NCBI RefSeq assembly: GCF_036226925.1
Contig: NZ_CP109031.1
Coordinates: forward strand, 7,874,001 to 7,938,000
DNA from: Streptomyces sp. NBC_00659
GTDB lineage: Bacteria > Actinomycetota > Actinomycetes > Streptomycetales > Streptomycetaceae
Direction: 5' to 3'
DNA length: 64,000 nucleotides
Both the position numbers and the translations under genes were made by a program. The notes under the pieces are model-generated. The model saw nothing but the letters and a program-made list of their open reading frames with translations. It had not been told where the DNA came from and ran no database searches. Below are positions 33,347-42,194 of the stretch, piece by piece (the stretch's first letter is position 1; every line of letters begins with the position of its first letter).

Positions 33347-33865
33347 ATGAGCAGGCGCATAGCCGTGGACGACAGGTGTATCAGCGCACTTTGGGAGCTC
33401 AAGGGGAAGCGGGAAGTCAACACGGTGATCTGCCGGCTGAGTGACGCCCTGGATACCTGCGTCGTCGAACGCCAAGGCAATCTGACGCACGACGAGCTCC
33501 TGTCGGCCCTGCCCGCGCACGAGCCCAGACTCGTCGTCCACGACCTGGCCTTCGCAACGGCGGACGGAGCACGTCGGAACAGGATTCTGCTGATCTCCTG
33601 GCTGCCGCGAGGAATCACTCCCCAGCATGAGGCTGCCAACGGTGACGCCCATGCCGCTCTGCTCGAGAGGCTGGACGGAAGCCCGTTGCCCGTGCGGGCC
33701 ACGGACTTGGCGGACCTGGACTACCGCAGCCTCGTTTCCCAGGCCCGCACAGGAGCGCTACGCCGGGGCGTCCCGGGAAGCGTGAGCGGATTCACCGTCT
33801 CCATGGGACAGACCAGTGCCCCGGCCGATGGTGCGCAGCCCGCGTCATCGAAGCGATCCGTGTGA
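33347..33865 (+). CDS. Bacterial ADF/cofilin-like protein
   Basis: The 172-residue protein aligns along its first 135 residues with eukaryotic actin-depolymerising factor/cofilin. IAVDDRCISALWELKGK (5-21) matches the GVAVxDE-xLK opening; VVHDLAFATADGARRNRILL (63-82) matches the YxxYDFxYxTxxGxR-K strand pair; ISWLP (83-87) matches the FxWSPD turn; AHAALLERLDG (101-111) matches the KDALRRALxG helix; VRATDLADLDYRSLVSQART (116-135) matches the QATDxSEVxYExV end. The actin-contact RSKM of the long helix is replaced by PQHE (92-95). The start ATG has GGAGGGAGAG upstream. Residues 136-172 are a flexible tail. Function is unknown; no bacterial actin is in the window. Confidence 0.75.
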   Translation: MSRRIAVDDRCISALWELKGKREVNTVICRLSDALDTCVVERQGNLTHDELLSALPAHEPRLVVHDLAFATADGARRNRILLISWLPRGITPQHEAANGDAHAALLERLDGSPLPVRATDLADLDYRSLVSQARTGALRRGVPGSVSGFTVSMGQTSAPADGAQPASSKRSV

Positions 33866-33910
33866 CCTATCGCCGACAGGAGGAGTCCCGCCCGCACCGC
33901 CCACTCTCAG

Positions 33911-33939
33911 GGTCGGCACGCCGGACGGGCGTGCCGACC
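33911..33939 (+). terminator. Hairpin between ADF-like gene and transaldolase gene
   Basis: A perfect 12-bp stem (GGTCGGCACGCC and complement) with a 5-base loop begins 46 bases after the ADF-like stop. It could terminate that transcript or attenuate read-through into the transaldolase gene. Confidence 0.65.
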
Positions 33940-33967
33940 GGCGTGCCCTACCTTCTGGAGGCCTGGC

Positions 33968-35635
33968 ATGACCTTTTCCACCGCGTCCGATCCGCTCGCC
34001 GAACTGTCCGCCGCCGGAGTGTCGGTCTGGCTGGACGACCTGTCCCGTGAGCTGCTGGCCCGGGGTGAGCTGAAGGAGCTGATCGCGGACAAGCATGTCG
34101 TAGGAGTCACGACGAATCCCACGATCTTCGCCTCCGCGCTGTCCAGGGGGGACCGTTACAGCGAGCAACTGCGCCGGCTGGCACGTGAGGGTGTGAGCGT
34201 GGACGATGCCGTCCTCGCCCTGACCTCCGACGACGTACGGGCAGCCTGCCAGGCGCTCGGCCCGGTCTACCTGCAGACCGGCGGGAGCGACGGGCGGGTC
34301 TCCATCGAGGTCGACCCCCGGCTGGCGCGGGACACCGACGCCACGATCGACCAGACACGGAAGTTGTGGGAGACCGTCGACCGGCCGAACCTTCTCGTCA
34401 AGATCCCGGCCACCAGCGAGGGCTTGGCCGCGGTCACCCGCGTCATTGCCGAGGGCATCAGCGTCAACGTCACGCTGGTCTTCTCCCTGGAGCGCTATCG
34501 CGCGGTGATGGACGCCTACCTGACCGGACTGGAGCGGGCCAAGGCCGCCGGACGGGACCTGGCGGACATCCACTCCGTCGCCTCGTTCTTCGTCTCCCGC
34601 GTCGACACCGAGGTCGACCGGCGCCTCGACGCCCTCGATACCCCCGAGGCCCAGGCGCTCAAGGGCAAGGCCGCGATCGCCAACGCCCGGCTCGCGCACC
34701 AGGCGTACCAGCAGTTGACCGACGGGTCCCGCTGGCAGGCCCTCGTCGTGGCCGGCGCCCGCCGGCAGCGGCCTCTGTGGGCATCCACCGGGGTCAAGAA
34801 CCCTGCCTACCCCGACACGATGTACGTCAGCGAACTCGTCATTGCGGGCACCGTGAACACCATGCCCGGCGCCACTCTGGCGGCGTTCGCCGACCACGGC
34901 GCTCTGCCCGCCCGCCGGCCAGCCGCCGATGTCTACGCCGGCGCGGCAGCCCATTTCGAGGCGCTGGAGCGTGTCGGCGTCGACTTCACGGATGTCACCG
35001 ACACCCTCGAACGCGAAGGGCTCGCCAAGTTCGAGCACAGTTGGACCGAACTCACCATCTCGGTGGACCGAGAAATGCGCGCCGCCGCCACCAGCGACGA
35101 GTCGGGAACCTTCCGAGGGTCCCCGAAGAAATCCTCGGGCGTCGCCGACCTTCTGGCGATCTACCTCAACGACCACCTCTCCGGCGCGACCGCCGGCCTG
35201 GAACTCTTCCGGCGGGCCGCACAGACTCAGCAATACCGGGAACAGGGCACCATGTTGGCCGAATTGGCCCATGAGGTCGAGCAGGACCGTGATTCGCTGA
35301 CGCAGATCATGGCCGACCTCGCGGTGCCGACCGCCTACACGAAAGTCGCCCTCGGCTGGCTGGCCGAAAAGGCGGGCCGCGCCAAGCCCAACGGCCATCT
35401 CTTTTCCCGCTCCCCCCTCAGCGACGTCCTGAAACTGGAATCCATGCTGCTGAGTGTCCAGGGCAAGGCGGCCTGCTGGCGCAGCTTGCGAGCCCTGGCG
35501 GAGACCGACGGGCGGCTCTTCCCTGAACACCTGGACGTACTGCTGGAGCGCGCCGACCGTCAGTCCGTCGTACTGGAGCGGCTGCGTCTCGCTGCTGTCG
35601 CCTCCGCCTTCCGCTGTACCCAGCCCTCCGAGTGA
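33968..35635 (+). CDS. tal: Transaldolase with fused C-terminal helical domain
   Basis: Residues 1-375 are a transaldolase barrel: [14 protein letters not shown] (46-59), [20 protein letters not shown], the Schiff-base lysine Lys145 in [25 protein letters not shown] and [15 protein letters not shown]. Transaldolase moves a dihydroxyacetone unit in the pentose-phosphate pathway. Residues 390-555 are an extra helical domain ([55 protein letters not shown]) like proteins usually encoded separately in actinobacteria. Ordinary actinobacterial transaldolase is about 370 residues, so this is a fusion. The ATG has TCTGGAGGCCTGGC upstream. Confidence 0.88.
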   Translation: MTFSTASDPLAELSAAGVSVWLDDLSRELLARGELKELIADKHVVGVTTNPTIFASALSRGDRYSEQLRRLAREGVSVDDAVLALTSDDVRAACQALGPVYLQTGGSDGRVSIEVDPRLARDTDATIDQTRKLWETVDRPNLLVKIPATSEGLAAVTRVIAEGISVNVTLVFSLERYRAVMDAYLTGLERAKAAGRDLADIHSVASFFVSRVDTEVDRRLDALDTPEAQALKGKAAIANARLAHQAYQQLTDGSRWQALVVAGARRQRPLWASTGVKNPAYPDTMYVSELVIAGTVNTMPGATLAAFADHGALPARRPAADVYAGAAAHFEALERVGVDFTDVTDTLEREGLAKFEHSWTELTISVDREMRAAATSDESGTFRGSPKKSSGVADLLAIYLNDHLSGATAGLELFRRAAQTQQYREQGTMLAELAHEVEQDRDSLTQIMADLAVPTAYTKVALGWLAEKAGRAKPNGHLFSRSPLSDVLKLESMLLSVQGKAACWRSLRALAETDGRLFPEHLDVLLERADRQSVVLERLRLAAVASAFRCTQPSE

Positions 35636-35704
35636 CGGTTGCGGTCCCTCCCGGCTCCCATGTCTCCGGGACAGGAAGGAACGCCCTACCCGTGTGCCCG
35701 TTAT

Positions 35705-35728
35705 GCATCAATTGCGCATATGGGGTAC
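35705..35728 (+). promoter_or_regulatory. Sigma-B-like promoter
   Basis: GCAT-N14-GGGTAC is a full match to GNNT-N14-16-GGGTAY. It lies about 107 bases before the dehydrogenase start, implying a leader of roughly 95 bases. Confidence 0.55.
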
Positions 35729-35835
35729 TCGGTGGGGCGCGACTCCCGGCTTTGGCCATCGCCACCCGGGCGGAGGTTCGCGCTGGATGCGGGACCGTGC
35801 TCGGTCCGAGGCGGCGCAGTGACTGAGGAGGATAC

Positions 35836-37020
35836 GTGAAGGCGTTGGCGTGGCACGGCAAGAGGGACGTACGAGTGGACACGGTCCCCGATCCCGAGAT
35901 CCAGGATCCGACCGACGTGATCATCAAGGTGACGACGAGCGGGCTGTGCGGGTCCGATCTGCACCTGTACGAAGTCCTGGGACCGTTCCTCGACGCCGGC
36001 GACATCCTGGGTCACGAACCGATGGGGATCGTCGAAGAGGCCGGCTCCGAGGTGGTGAACGTACGCGAGGGTGACCGGGTAGTGGTCCCGTTCAACATCT
36101 CCTGCGGTACGTGCTTCATGTGCAAGCAGGGCCTGCACTCGCAGTGCGAGACCACCCAGGTCCACACGCAGGGAAGCGGCGCATCCCTGTTCGGGTACAC
36201 CAAGCTCTACGGCCAGGTCCCCGGTGGGCAGGCCGAGTACCTGCGCGTACCGTTCGGCAACACCCTGCCCATCGCCGTCCCTCCGGGACCTCCGGACGAC
36301 CGGTTCGTGTATCTGTCCGATGTCCTGCCGACCGCGTGGCAGGCCGTCGACTACGCGGCCGTCCCTCCCGGTGGCAGCGTCGCGGTGCTGGGCCTGGGAC
36401 CGATCGGGGACATGTGCACCCGCATCGCCGCCCATCGCGGAGCCGGGACGGTCATCGGGATCGACCTGGTACCCGAGCGGCTGGATCGGGTGAAGGCGCG
36501 CGGAGCGCACACCCTGAACCTTGAGGAACACGGAGACGGCATCGTGGAAGCCGTCCGTGACCTCACCGCCGGACGCGGCCCCGACGCTGTCATCGACGCC
36601 GTCGGAATGGAGGCCCATGGCGCCGCGGTCACCCAGGCCGCCCAGCAGATGACCACTCTGTTGCCCAGCAGGCTGGCTGCCAAGTTGATGCAACGCGTGG
36701 GGGTGGACCGCCTGTCCGCCTTGTACCTGGCCATCGAGCTCGTCCGCCGGGGCGGCACGATCTCCCTGTCCGGTGTCTACGGAGGGATGGCCGACCCCCT
36801 GCCTCTGCTGACCATGTTCGACAAGCAGATCCAGCTACGGATGGGCCAGGCCAACGTCTGGCGCTGGGTGGACGACCTCCTGCCCCTGCTCACCGACGCC
36901 GACTTGCTCGGTGTCGAATCCTTCGCGACCCATCGCCTGCCGCTGGAGCAGGCGCCTGACGCCTACGAGATGTTCCAGAAGAAGCAGGACGGCGCGGTGA
37001 AGATCCTCTTCAACCCCTGA
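35836..37020 (+). CDS. Zinc-dependent alcohol dehydrogenase-like protein
   Basis: The 394-residue protein is a medium-chain zinc dehydrogenase related to the one at 9034. Catalytic zinc ligands are Cys38 (GLCGSDLH) and His60-Glu61 (LGHEPMG). Structural-zinc cysteines are at 90, 93, 96 and 104. The cofactor loop is GLGPIGDMCTRIAAHRGAG, followed by Asp in GIDLVPERLDR. The GTG start has GAGGAGGAT upstream. The substrate is unknown. A sigma-B-like promoter suggests stress expression. It ends near a terminator shared with the convergent PRC-barrel gene. Confidence 0.87.
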   Translation: MKALAWHGKRDVRVDTVPDPEIQDPTDVIIKVTTSGLCGSDLHLYEVLGPFLDAGDILGHEPMGIVEEAGSEVVNVREGDRVVVPFNISCGTCFMCKQGLHSQCETTQVHTQGSGASLFGYTKLYGQVPGGQAEYLRVPFGNTLPIAVPPGPPDDRFVYLSDVLPTAWQAVDYAAVPPGGSVAVLGLGPIGDMCTRIAAHRGAGTVIGIDLVPERLDRVKARGAHTLNLEEHGDGIVEAVRDLTAGRGPDAVIDAVGMEAHGAAVTQAAQQMTTLLPSRLAAKLMQRVGVDRLSALYLAIELVRRGGTISLSGVYGGMADPLPLLTMFDKQIQLRMGQANVWRWVDDLLPLLTDADLLGVESFATHRLPLEQAPDAYEMFQKKQDGAVKILFNP

Positions 37021-37191
37021 CAGGCTGCCCCGAGTTCATGTCCGGCAGCGGGCAACGACCGTGCGCGCGGCGGCTCACGCGTGCTGCTGTCGGCCACGGT
37101 CGCCCGGCGGCTCGCAACCAGGCGACAGTGCAGCCAGTCCCGCGACCTGGCCGGCTCAGGCGGGCGAGCCGTTCCGCAAACAACTTACGAG

Positions 37192-37230
37192 AAGTGGGGC
37201 CGACCGGAGACGCTCCGGTCGGCCCCACTT
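37192..37230. terminator. Bidirectional terminator
   Basis: Perfect 17-bp arms (37192-37208 with 37214-37230) and a 5-base loop lie between the convergent dehydrogenase and PRC-barrel genes, 18 bases after the latter's stop. Confidence 0.88.
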
Positions 37231-37247
37231 GTGGGCTGGTGCTGAGG

Positions 37248-37601
37248 TCAGAAACCTCGGTGGGTCTGGTAGTAGCCGCCGACCTGCTCGTGGTAGCCGG
37301 CGTCGCCGACGTGCTTGTCCTTGTCGAACTCGGGGGAGTCCTTGATCTGGTCCTTGGTGAGGGCGACGTAGATCTTGCGTTCGGCCTGGTCGACCGTCTT
37401 CACGGTTCCGGCCGGCAGCAGGACGTGCTTGCCGAAGATCCATACGCCGGTGTCGACGACGAGGTAGGCGGAGTTGACGTCGTCCGAGTGCTTGTCGACC
37501 TTCCCGATACTGCCGTCGGTCGCCTCGACCTTGTACCCGGTCAGGTCGGTGCCTGCGATGTGGCCGGTGGTCGCCTGGTAGCCCCAGATGTTGTCACTCA
37601 T
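37248..37601 (-). CDS. PRC-barrel domain protein
   Basis: The 117-residue protein is a single PRC-barrel: LTGYKVEATDGSIGKVDKHS, AYLVVDTGVWIFGKHVLLPA, GTVKTVDQAERKIYVALTKD, ending in a GGYYQTHRGF tail. PRC-barrels are small beta domains in stress and RNA-processing proteins. The ATG at 37601 has AAGGGAGCC upstream. It is distinct from the PRC protein at 24185, lacking any DUF2382 extension. Confidence 0.85.
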   Translation of the reverse strand: MSDNIWGYQATTGHIAGTDLTGYKVEATDGSIGKVDKHSDDVNSAYLVVDTGVWIFGKHVLLPAGTVKTVDQAERKIYVALTKDQIKDSPEFDKDKHVGDAGYHEQVGGYYQTHRGF

Positions 37602-38036
37602 AAAGAACGGCTCCCTTGTTGAGATTCTTTGCAGCCCCGCAGTCGAACTGCGGAGTCGTACAGAGGTCATCGAATTCGGTGACGCTTTCTCAGAAAGCCG
37701 GGTGCCCTGCCTCCCGGACCCCACACATCCTCATCGGGAAGAGGAATGGATGGCTGGATTTGGCGTGCTGGAGGCATGGTTCCTGGAGGTACGGCCGTCC
37801 TCCGGGCAGTCCTCCAATGAGGTGGATACCGCGGCAGCCGGGAGCAGGCGACCGCTCCTGGGGATCGCAGGATCTGGTTCATACAGCGCCCCTGCATATA
37901 TGCCTGATCCTTCACCCAGGACCCGGTCATCCGCTCCGTCAAGCCCTCGTACGGGAAGAGGGCGAGGGCTCGAGCCCGGGGCGCGCGTCGGCCCTCGGAC
38001 CGCGTTCATCCGAGGAGCGAAGTCGGGGCTTTGCGC
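37602..38036. other. No gene seen
   Basis: Upstream of the PRC gene I find no supported coding region. A short hairpin (GCAGTCGAACTGC, about 37637-37649) may be part of the PRC leader. Confidence 0.45.
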
Positions 38037-38207
38037 ATGAAGGAACGTTCTGTAATCGTGCATCCGCCCGTGAAGCATGAAGGCCGGAAGGTGGAAGTGC
38101 ACGGGGTGCTGGTGGGCAGAGCGCGCGGTCTGCGGGATGTCATTGAGGTGCTGCGGGGTGTGCGCGTTGGGAAGGGCTGGGATGAGGGCGACGTGGCCGG
38201 CTTGCCG
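38037..38207 (+). pseudogene. Truncated relative of the 15850 small protein
   Basis: From ATG 38037 the frame gives KERSVIVHPPVKHEGRKVEV, HGVLVGRARGLRDVIEVLRG and GWDEGDVAG. This parallels the protein at 15850 (VVSPPSPTGGRRVRVDGEI, GLAYSVRDLVEFLRR). The conserved ending with WHGxGPDxWGP is missing; the frame runs on into unrelated sequence. 38208-38495 holds no clear gene, though the minus strand near 38330-38400 has RNAVRDIRTELVQQLAQ, similar to the tail of the ANTAR protein at 39163. Confidence 0.5.
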
Positions 38208-38495
38208 GCGACCTTGAAGTGTGGTCAACGTGCGGCTGATCTCCGGCCCAGGGGCGCCCTGTGCAGGAGGGTCGACGGGCCGGTGAGGGTGCGCCCCGAC
38301 GGGATTATGCACCGGCTTGCGGGCTGCGCGAGCTGCTGGACCAGTTCCGTGCGGATGTCGCGCACAGCGTTCCGGTGCGCGACATCCGATCCTTCTGGGC
38401 ACTCTGACGGTGGCCTGCGGATGCTTGAGGGGTGGTGGTCGTTGCCGCGGCCGCACTGGACCGAAGGCCGGTGGATGGATCGCGGCGTTCTTCTC

Positions 38496-38941
38496 TTACG
38501 GGGGGACGGGAGTCTCCGCCCGGAAATCGCTCCGGCGCCTGGCGTCGTCCAGGGTCCAGTGGGTCTTGCCGTCAGGGAGATTGCCGATCGAGGCGAAGCG
38601 CTCCGCGTCGTCGTTGATGCGGGCCAGCAGCTGGTGGACCGTGAACGATCCGCTTTCCGGCGTCGGCCGGCCGGCCAGCGCGATGCCGTCCAACGGGCCT
38701 GCCTGACTGCTGTCACCGGTAGGCCGATGTCCTTGGCCAGCCGGGTCAGGGACTGCTCCACCGGCCGGGCGGTGTCCGCGACCGGGCCGCTGCGGGGACC
38801 TATCGGCTCGATCTCCAGGGCTCGGTCCCCGATCGTGAACTGGGCCTGCGTCAGCTGTTCGGCCGCACTCCGCAACTCGGCAACGATCTGCTCGTAGCGC
38901 GGCTGACTGACTGCTCCGACCTTCGCAAACTCCTCGGACAT
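38496..38941 (-). pseudogene. DUF6192-like gene, frameshifted and truncated
   Basis: From ATG 38941 the frame gives VSQPRYEQIVAELRSAAEQL, LEIEPIGPRSGP and EQSLTRLAKDIGLPVTAVRQ. At about 38665 the frame changes and continues SFTVHQLLARINDDAERFAS, NLPDGKTHWTLDDARRR and stops at 38496. I recognise this as the front of a streptomycete DUF6192-type DNA-binding-like protein of about 300 residues. The rest is gone. Confidence 0.65.
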
Positions 38942-39162
38942 GGTCTCTACCCAAGCGCGGTCTGGGACAAGGCACTTCGGCCGTGAACGGAGCAGACTTT
39001 GCATCCGTCACCAAGAGTCACACCAGTAGCTCTATTGTTGCAACGAATGATTGCAAATGGCCGACATTTGCTTGGAGTTGGGATTGTGATGCTTTCAGTG
39101 AACGCTCCTTGTGACCGGTCCGCGAACGGTCTCTTCTGGCGCTTCCAGGCTGCTGGCACGTC

Positions 39163-39570
39163 TCATGCCTCGTTTTGCGGGGGCTGTGTGTACTGTGCGA
39201 GCTGCCGCTCCAGCTCCGTGCGGACGTCGGTGCAGAGTTTCCCGGTGCGGGCCCAGTCGATGATCAGTTCCGACACGTGACGGAGTTTGATGTTCGTCCG
39301 CTGGGAGATCTCGCGCAGGACGTCCCATCCCTGTTCTGGTGTCAGGTGTCCTATGGCGAGGACGACTCCGATGGCCTGGTCGACCACGGCGTGCGAGCGC
39401 ATCGCTTCGTGAAGCTGGGCATTCTCGCCCTGCAGTTCCTCCATGAGTCCTTCGACACGTTCCTCCACGTGTTCCTCCAGCGAGTCCTGAGCAGCTGGAT
39501 CCGATTCGTCGGCGGGGGCTACCGCCGCGCTTTCGCAGTTGCTCCCTGACCGGTCACCAGTTCTTGGCAT
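39163..39570 (-). CDS. ANTAR-domain protein
   Basis: The 135-residue protein has an acidic coiled-coil-like N-terminus (EEHVEERVEGLMEELQGENA) and a C-terminal ANTAR domain: VVDQAIGVVLAIGHLTPEQG, WDVLREISQRTNIKLRHVSE. ANTAR domains bind paired RNA hairpins to prevent termination. The conserved alanine/glycine turn and the ISQRTN helix are intact. ATG 39570 is the likely start although its ribosome-binding site is weak. It lies beside the anti-sigma-like ATPase and STAS genes. Confidence 0.75.
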   Translation of the reverse strand: MPRTGDRSGSNCESAAVAPADESDPAAQDSLEEHVEERVEGLMEELQGENAQLHEAMRSHAVVDQAIGVVLAIGHLTPEQGWDVLREISQRTNIKLRHVSELIIDWARTGKLCTDVRTELERQLAQYTQPPQNEA

Positions 39571-39768
39571 TCTCTGCCCCGAACGTGCCGGAAACACCCC
39601 TGCGCAGGACCGTTCAGAGACCCAGATCACCGTGTCAGAGCAGCGGGAACGACCAGAAGGCAGCCGGCGTCAGGGCCTGGCCCGTGTCCGGGCGCGCGCG
39701 GGCGCGTGCTGAGCTGCGTGCTGCGGTGTGCCTGTCTTTTGAACGGCAGGGGTGAGAACCCGGTTCGG

Positions 39769-40224
39769 CTACGCGGCGGCGGTGCTGAGGAGGACGTCGG
39801 CGGTGATGCGCTTGCCGCCGGGCGTCTGCTCCACGGTGACGGTGCGGGCGAGGGCTGTGACGATCTCCAGGCCGTGCTGGCCGATGCGTTCGGGATCCGG
39901 GTCCTTGGCGGCCGGCAGGACGGGGTTGCTGTCCCAGAGTTCGACCTGCAGGACGGGGCCGGTGATCCGCAGGTGCAGAAGGGCCGGTCCGGGGGCGTAC
40001 TTGCGGGCGTTCGTGACGAGTTCGCTGACGATCAGCTGGACGATCTCCACCGCGGGGCTTGCCACCGGGATGCCGTAGTCGTCGCGTACCTTCGTCAGGA
40101 AGGCGGCTGCGAGGTGGCGGGCCTGGGCAATGCGGGAGGCGTCGCTGTCCAAGGCGAACGAGGCTTCCAGCGGTGGGGCAGCGTCGGGCCGTTCACCGTC
40201 GCCGTTCCTAGGTGGTTCGTCCAT
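39769..40224 (-). CDS. RsbW-like histidine-kinase-type ATPase (anti-sigma-like)
   Basis: The 151-residue protein is a single GHKL/HATPase domain without a dimerisation domain, as in RsbW/SpoIIAB-type anti-sigma kinases. The N-box is IVSELVTNARKYAPG (about 64-78), the G1 region is around ELWDSNPVLP and the G2 motif is ERIGQHGLEIVTAL. Such proteins bind sigma factors or phosphorylate STAS antagonists. It is divergent from the STAS gene at 40403, its natural kind of partner. A sigma-B-like promoter precedes it. Confidence 0.85.
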   Translation of the reverse strand: MDEPPRNGDGERPDAAPPLEASFALDSDASRIAQARHLAAAFLTKVRDDYGIPVASPAVEIVQLIVSELVTNARKYAPGPALLHLRITGPVLQVELWDSNPVLPAAKDPDPERIGQHGLEIVTALARTVTVEQTPGGKRITADVLLSTAAA

Positions 40225-40251
40225 TTCCGCCCGCTTCCGTCGCCCTGCCGG

Positions 40252-40276
40252 TTACCCCTACAGGCACTGCGTATGC
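40252..40276 (-). promoter_or_regulatory. Possible sigma-B-like promoter
   Basis: On the minus strand GCAT-N15-GGGTAA fits the consensus except for the last base. It points to the anti-sigma-like gene whose ATG is 28 bases downstream. Confidence 0.4.
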
Positions 40277-40402
40277 CAGGTCGGCACGTTACTTGTGGCA
40301 CGGCCACGTGGGTGCAGCGCCCGTAGGATGTGGTGCTTCGGGGCTTCCGTATGGAGGCGCTGGCCTGTTACCGCAGAGGATTTTGAAAAACACGTGGCAG
40401 AC

Positions 40403-40759
40403 ATGCATGAGACAGCTGAGCAGTCCGGCCGCTTGTCGATCCACCGGAGCATCACCGCGGACATCCGTGTCCTGGTCCTGAGCGGCGAGATCGACGCAGA
40501 CAACGTCGGCCTCCTGGCCGAGGCCCTTCAGATAGACGGCAACGGCCCGGTCCAGCTGGTCCTCGACTTCAGTGCGGTCACCTTCATGGACTCCAGCGCC
40601 ATCAGCGCCCTGGCCGCCGCACGCCGCGACGCCACGTCGGCCGGCGGCTGGATCCGGATGGCGGCCCTGACAGCGCCGGTGCAGCGAGTCGTCGAAATCG
40701 TCGGCCTCGACACGATCATCCCTTGCTACCCCACGCTCTCCCAGGCCCTCCTTCCTTGA
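40403..40759 (+). CDS. STAS-domain anti-anti-sigma-like protein
   Basis: The 118-residue protein is a lone STAS domain: RVLVLSGEIDADNVGLLAEA, VQLVLDFSAVTFMDSSAISA, VQRVVEIVGLDTIIPCYPTL. The DSSAI segment (63-67) corresponds to the site where SpoIIAA/RsbV proteins are phosphorylated. It may antagonise the divergent ATPase. The start is uncertain: ATG 40403 gives the best family length; an upstream GTG at 40394 is possible. Confidence 0.82.
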   Translation: MHETAEQSGRLSIHRSITADIRVLVLSGEIDADNVGLLAEALQIDGNGPVQLVLDFSAVTFMDSSAISALAAARRDATSAGGWIRMAALTAPVQRVVEIVGLDTIIPCYPTLSQALLP

Positions 40760-41594
40760 GCTGGGGGCATCGTGCACCGACAGGACACGGAGCGACTGCT
40801 GTCCGTGCATTCCGTGCGAATGCCCCCAGGCAGGCATGACGGCGGCGCAGTACGCCCGAAAGTCGCCCCGCGTCGTGCGAGAGGGCGTTGAAGGCGTCGG
40901 GCGGAAGAGACGGCGAGCGCCTGGGCTGATGCTGGGGTGGACGCTGAACATGCCAGTCGTGCCGGTAGGTCCAGGCGCCGCTGGAACGAAGAGCTGATCG
41001 GGCCTCCAAGGGGGACGTCGTGAGCGCTGCGGGTGTTGACCAGCAGGCCCAGCGGGAATCAGCTTCCGGGGGCCGCGGGGGAGCGCCCTCGGCGGCCATC
41101 GAGCCTCCGGAGGGAGGCCTTCTCTTGGCCGCCACCATCGCCGGCGGCCTGTCAGCCGTCGGCGCCGTGGCCTGGCCCAGATGCCTCGGTGGCCTTGGCG
41201 AGATGGATCCGCGCTTCCTGCAGCCGCCTGGGGACATGGACGACCGCAGGTGCGTGTACCCAGGCTTTCCGACGCTCCGTCCGCGCCTGGCCAGCCGGCC
41301 ACCGGGCTGGTCCTCTCCCCGCACTACCCTCAAGCGCAGGCGATTTCTAAGCACGGTGCCCGACCTGTGTGCGCTCGTTCGACCACGAGGGCGGCTGCAT
41401 GGGTGCTGTCCGACCAGCCGCGGATCGAAACCCTTCACGGGACGGAACTCGGCCGACGGAGGGCAGGACTGTTCGCAGCCGACGCAGCAAGCCCGGCGTC
41501 GCCGCCGTTGGGCTCCCGGGTGGGGAGCCCGAGTCAGCCCGCGTACTTGCCGTGCTGGTTGACCTACCTGACCGGCGGCCGTTCGCATCCTCCC
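40760..41594. other. No gene recognised
   Basis: This 835-bp stretch has long overlapping open frames on both strands, as expected in GC-rich DNA, but none has a good start and family resemblance. A GTG at 41021 after GGGGGACGTC opens a 180-codon frame with one hydrophobic patch (LLLAATIAGGLSAVGAVAWP); I do not trust it as a gene. Confidence 0.4.
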
Positions 41595-41666
41595 TCAGCG
41601 GCTTCCGTCTCCGGCAGGCGAATCGTCGGGGTTGACGCCGGTGTAGGCGGAGGCGTCCTTTGTGCC
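41595..41666 (-). pseudogene. 3' end of small gene split by the IS21-type element
   Basis: Read on the minus strand, after the duplicated target bases, this gives KDASAYTGVNPDDSPAGDGS and Arg-stop. It completes in frame the gene whose 5' part is at 44504-44817 on the far side of the element. Confidence 0.8.
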
Positions 41667-41708
41667 TGTCGGCGTACACGTGAACGTCCCCAGCCTCGTA
41701 CGGATGAA
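41667..41708 (+). repeat. Left inverted repeat of IS21-type element
   Basis: This 42-bp end is the exact reverse complement of 44462-44503. The motif AACGTCCCCAGC occurs twice at this end (41683 and 41707), like the repeated transposase-binding sites at IS21 ends. Confidence 0.9.
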
Positions 41709-41787
41709 CGTCCCCAGCTATGTCGCGGGAAGCAGCACGGCTGAGATCTTGGTTGAGATCGTCAGGCTGGCCGGAGACACTCGCACG

Positions 41788-42162
41788 ATGAGTCGTAGCG
41801 CATCGCCCGGATCGGTCGAACGAGGTTGGGACGGGCCGTGGTACCGGGTTCGCGCGGACGACTTCGAGGCGTCGTTCCTGCCTGGCCCGGACGAGGAGTT
41901 GGAGGCGGTGTGCAACGTCGATGTCTTCGTGGACCTCAAAGACGGCTCCCGGTGGAGCGCGACTGTCTTCACGGTCGCCGAAGTCGAACGCTTGATGGAG
42001 ACCTGGGCAGGAAGCGGCGAGGCTCTCGGCGGCCGTTACTTCTGGGTCTCGGACGGCCTGATCGTCCGGGATCCCGGCATCGACAGCATGACCGATGTGA
42101 TCGCCGGACTGATCGAGACCGACGAGTTCTCCACGGTCTTCCAGCGACTCGAAGACGACTGA
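41788..42162 (+). CDS. Passenger gene in the IS21-type element
   Basis: The 124-residue protein is not a transposition protein. It has GPWYRVRADDFEASFLPG, NVDVFVDLKDGSRWSATVFT, VAEVERLMETWAGSGEALGG and YFWVSDGLIVRDPGIDSMTD. Similar small actinobacterial proteins of unknown function exist as free-standing genes. It lies between the left end and istB, in the opposite orientation to istAB. ATG 41788 is the likely start; GTG at 41815 is possible. Confidence 0.7.
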   Translation: MSRSASPGSVERGWDGPWYRVRADDFEASFLPGPDEELEAVCNVDVFVDLKDGSRWSATVFTVAEVERLMETWAGSGEALGGRYFWVSDGLIVRDPGIDSMTDVIAGLIETDEFSTVFQRLEDD

Positions 42163-42194
42163 TCGTGCCCCGGCCGCCGAGTCGACGCGGCCTG

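Noticed and set aside
41020..41562. 180-codon plus-strand frame before the IS21-type element
   Set aside because: Start and composition are weak, no homologous family is recognised, and codon bias does not stand out from the opposite strand.
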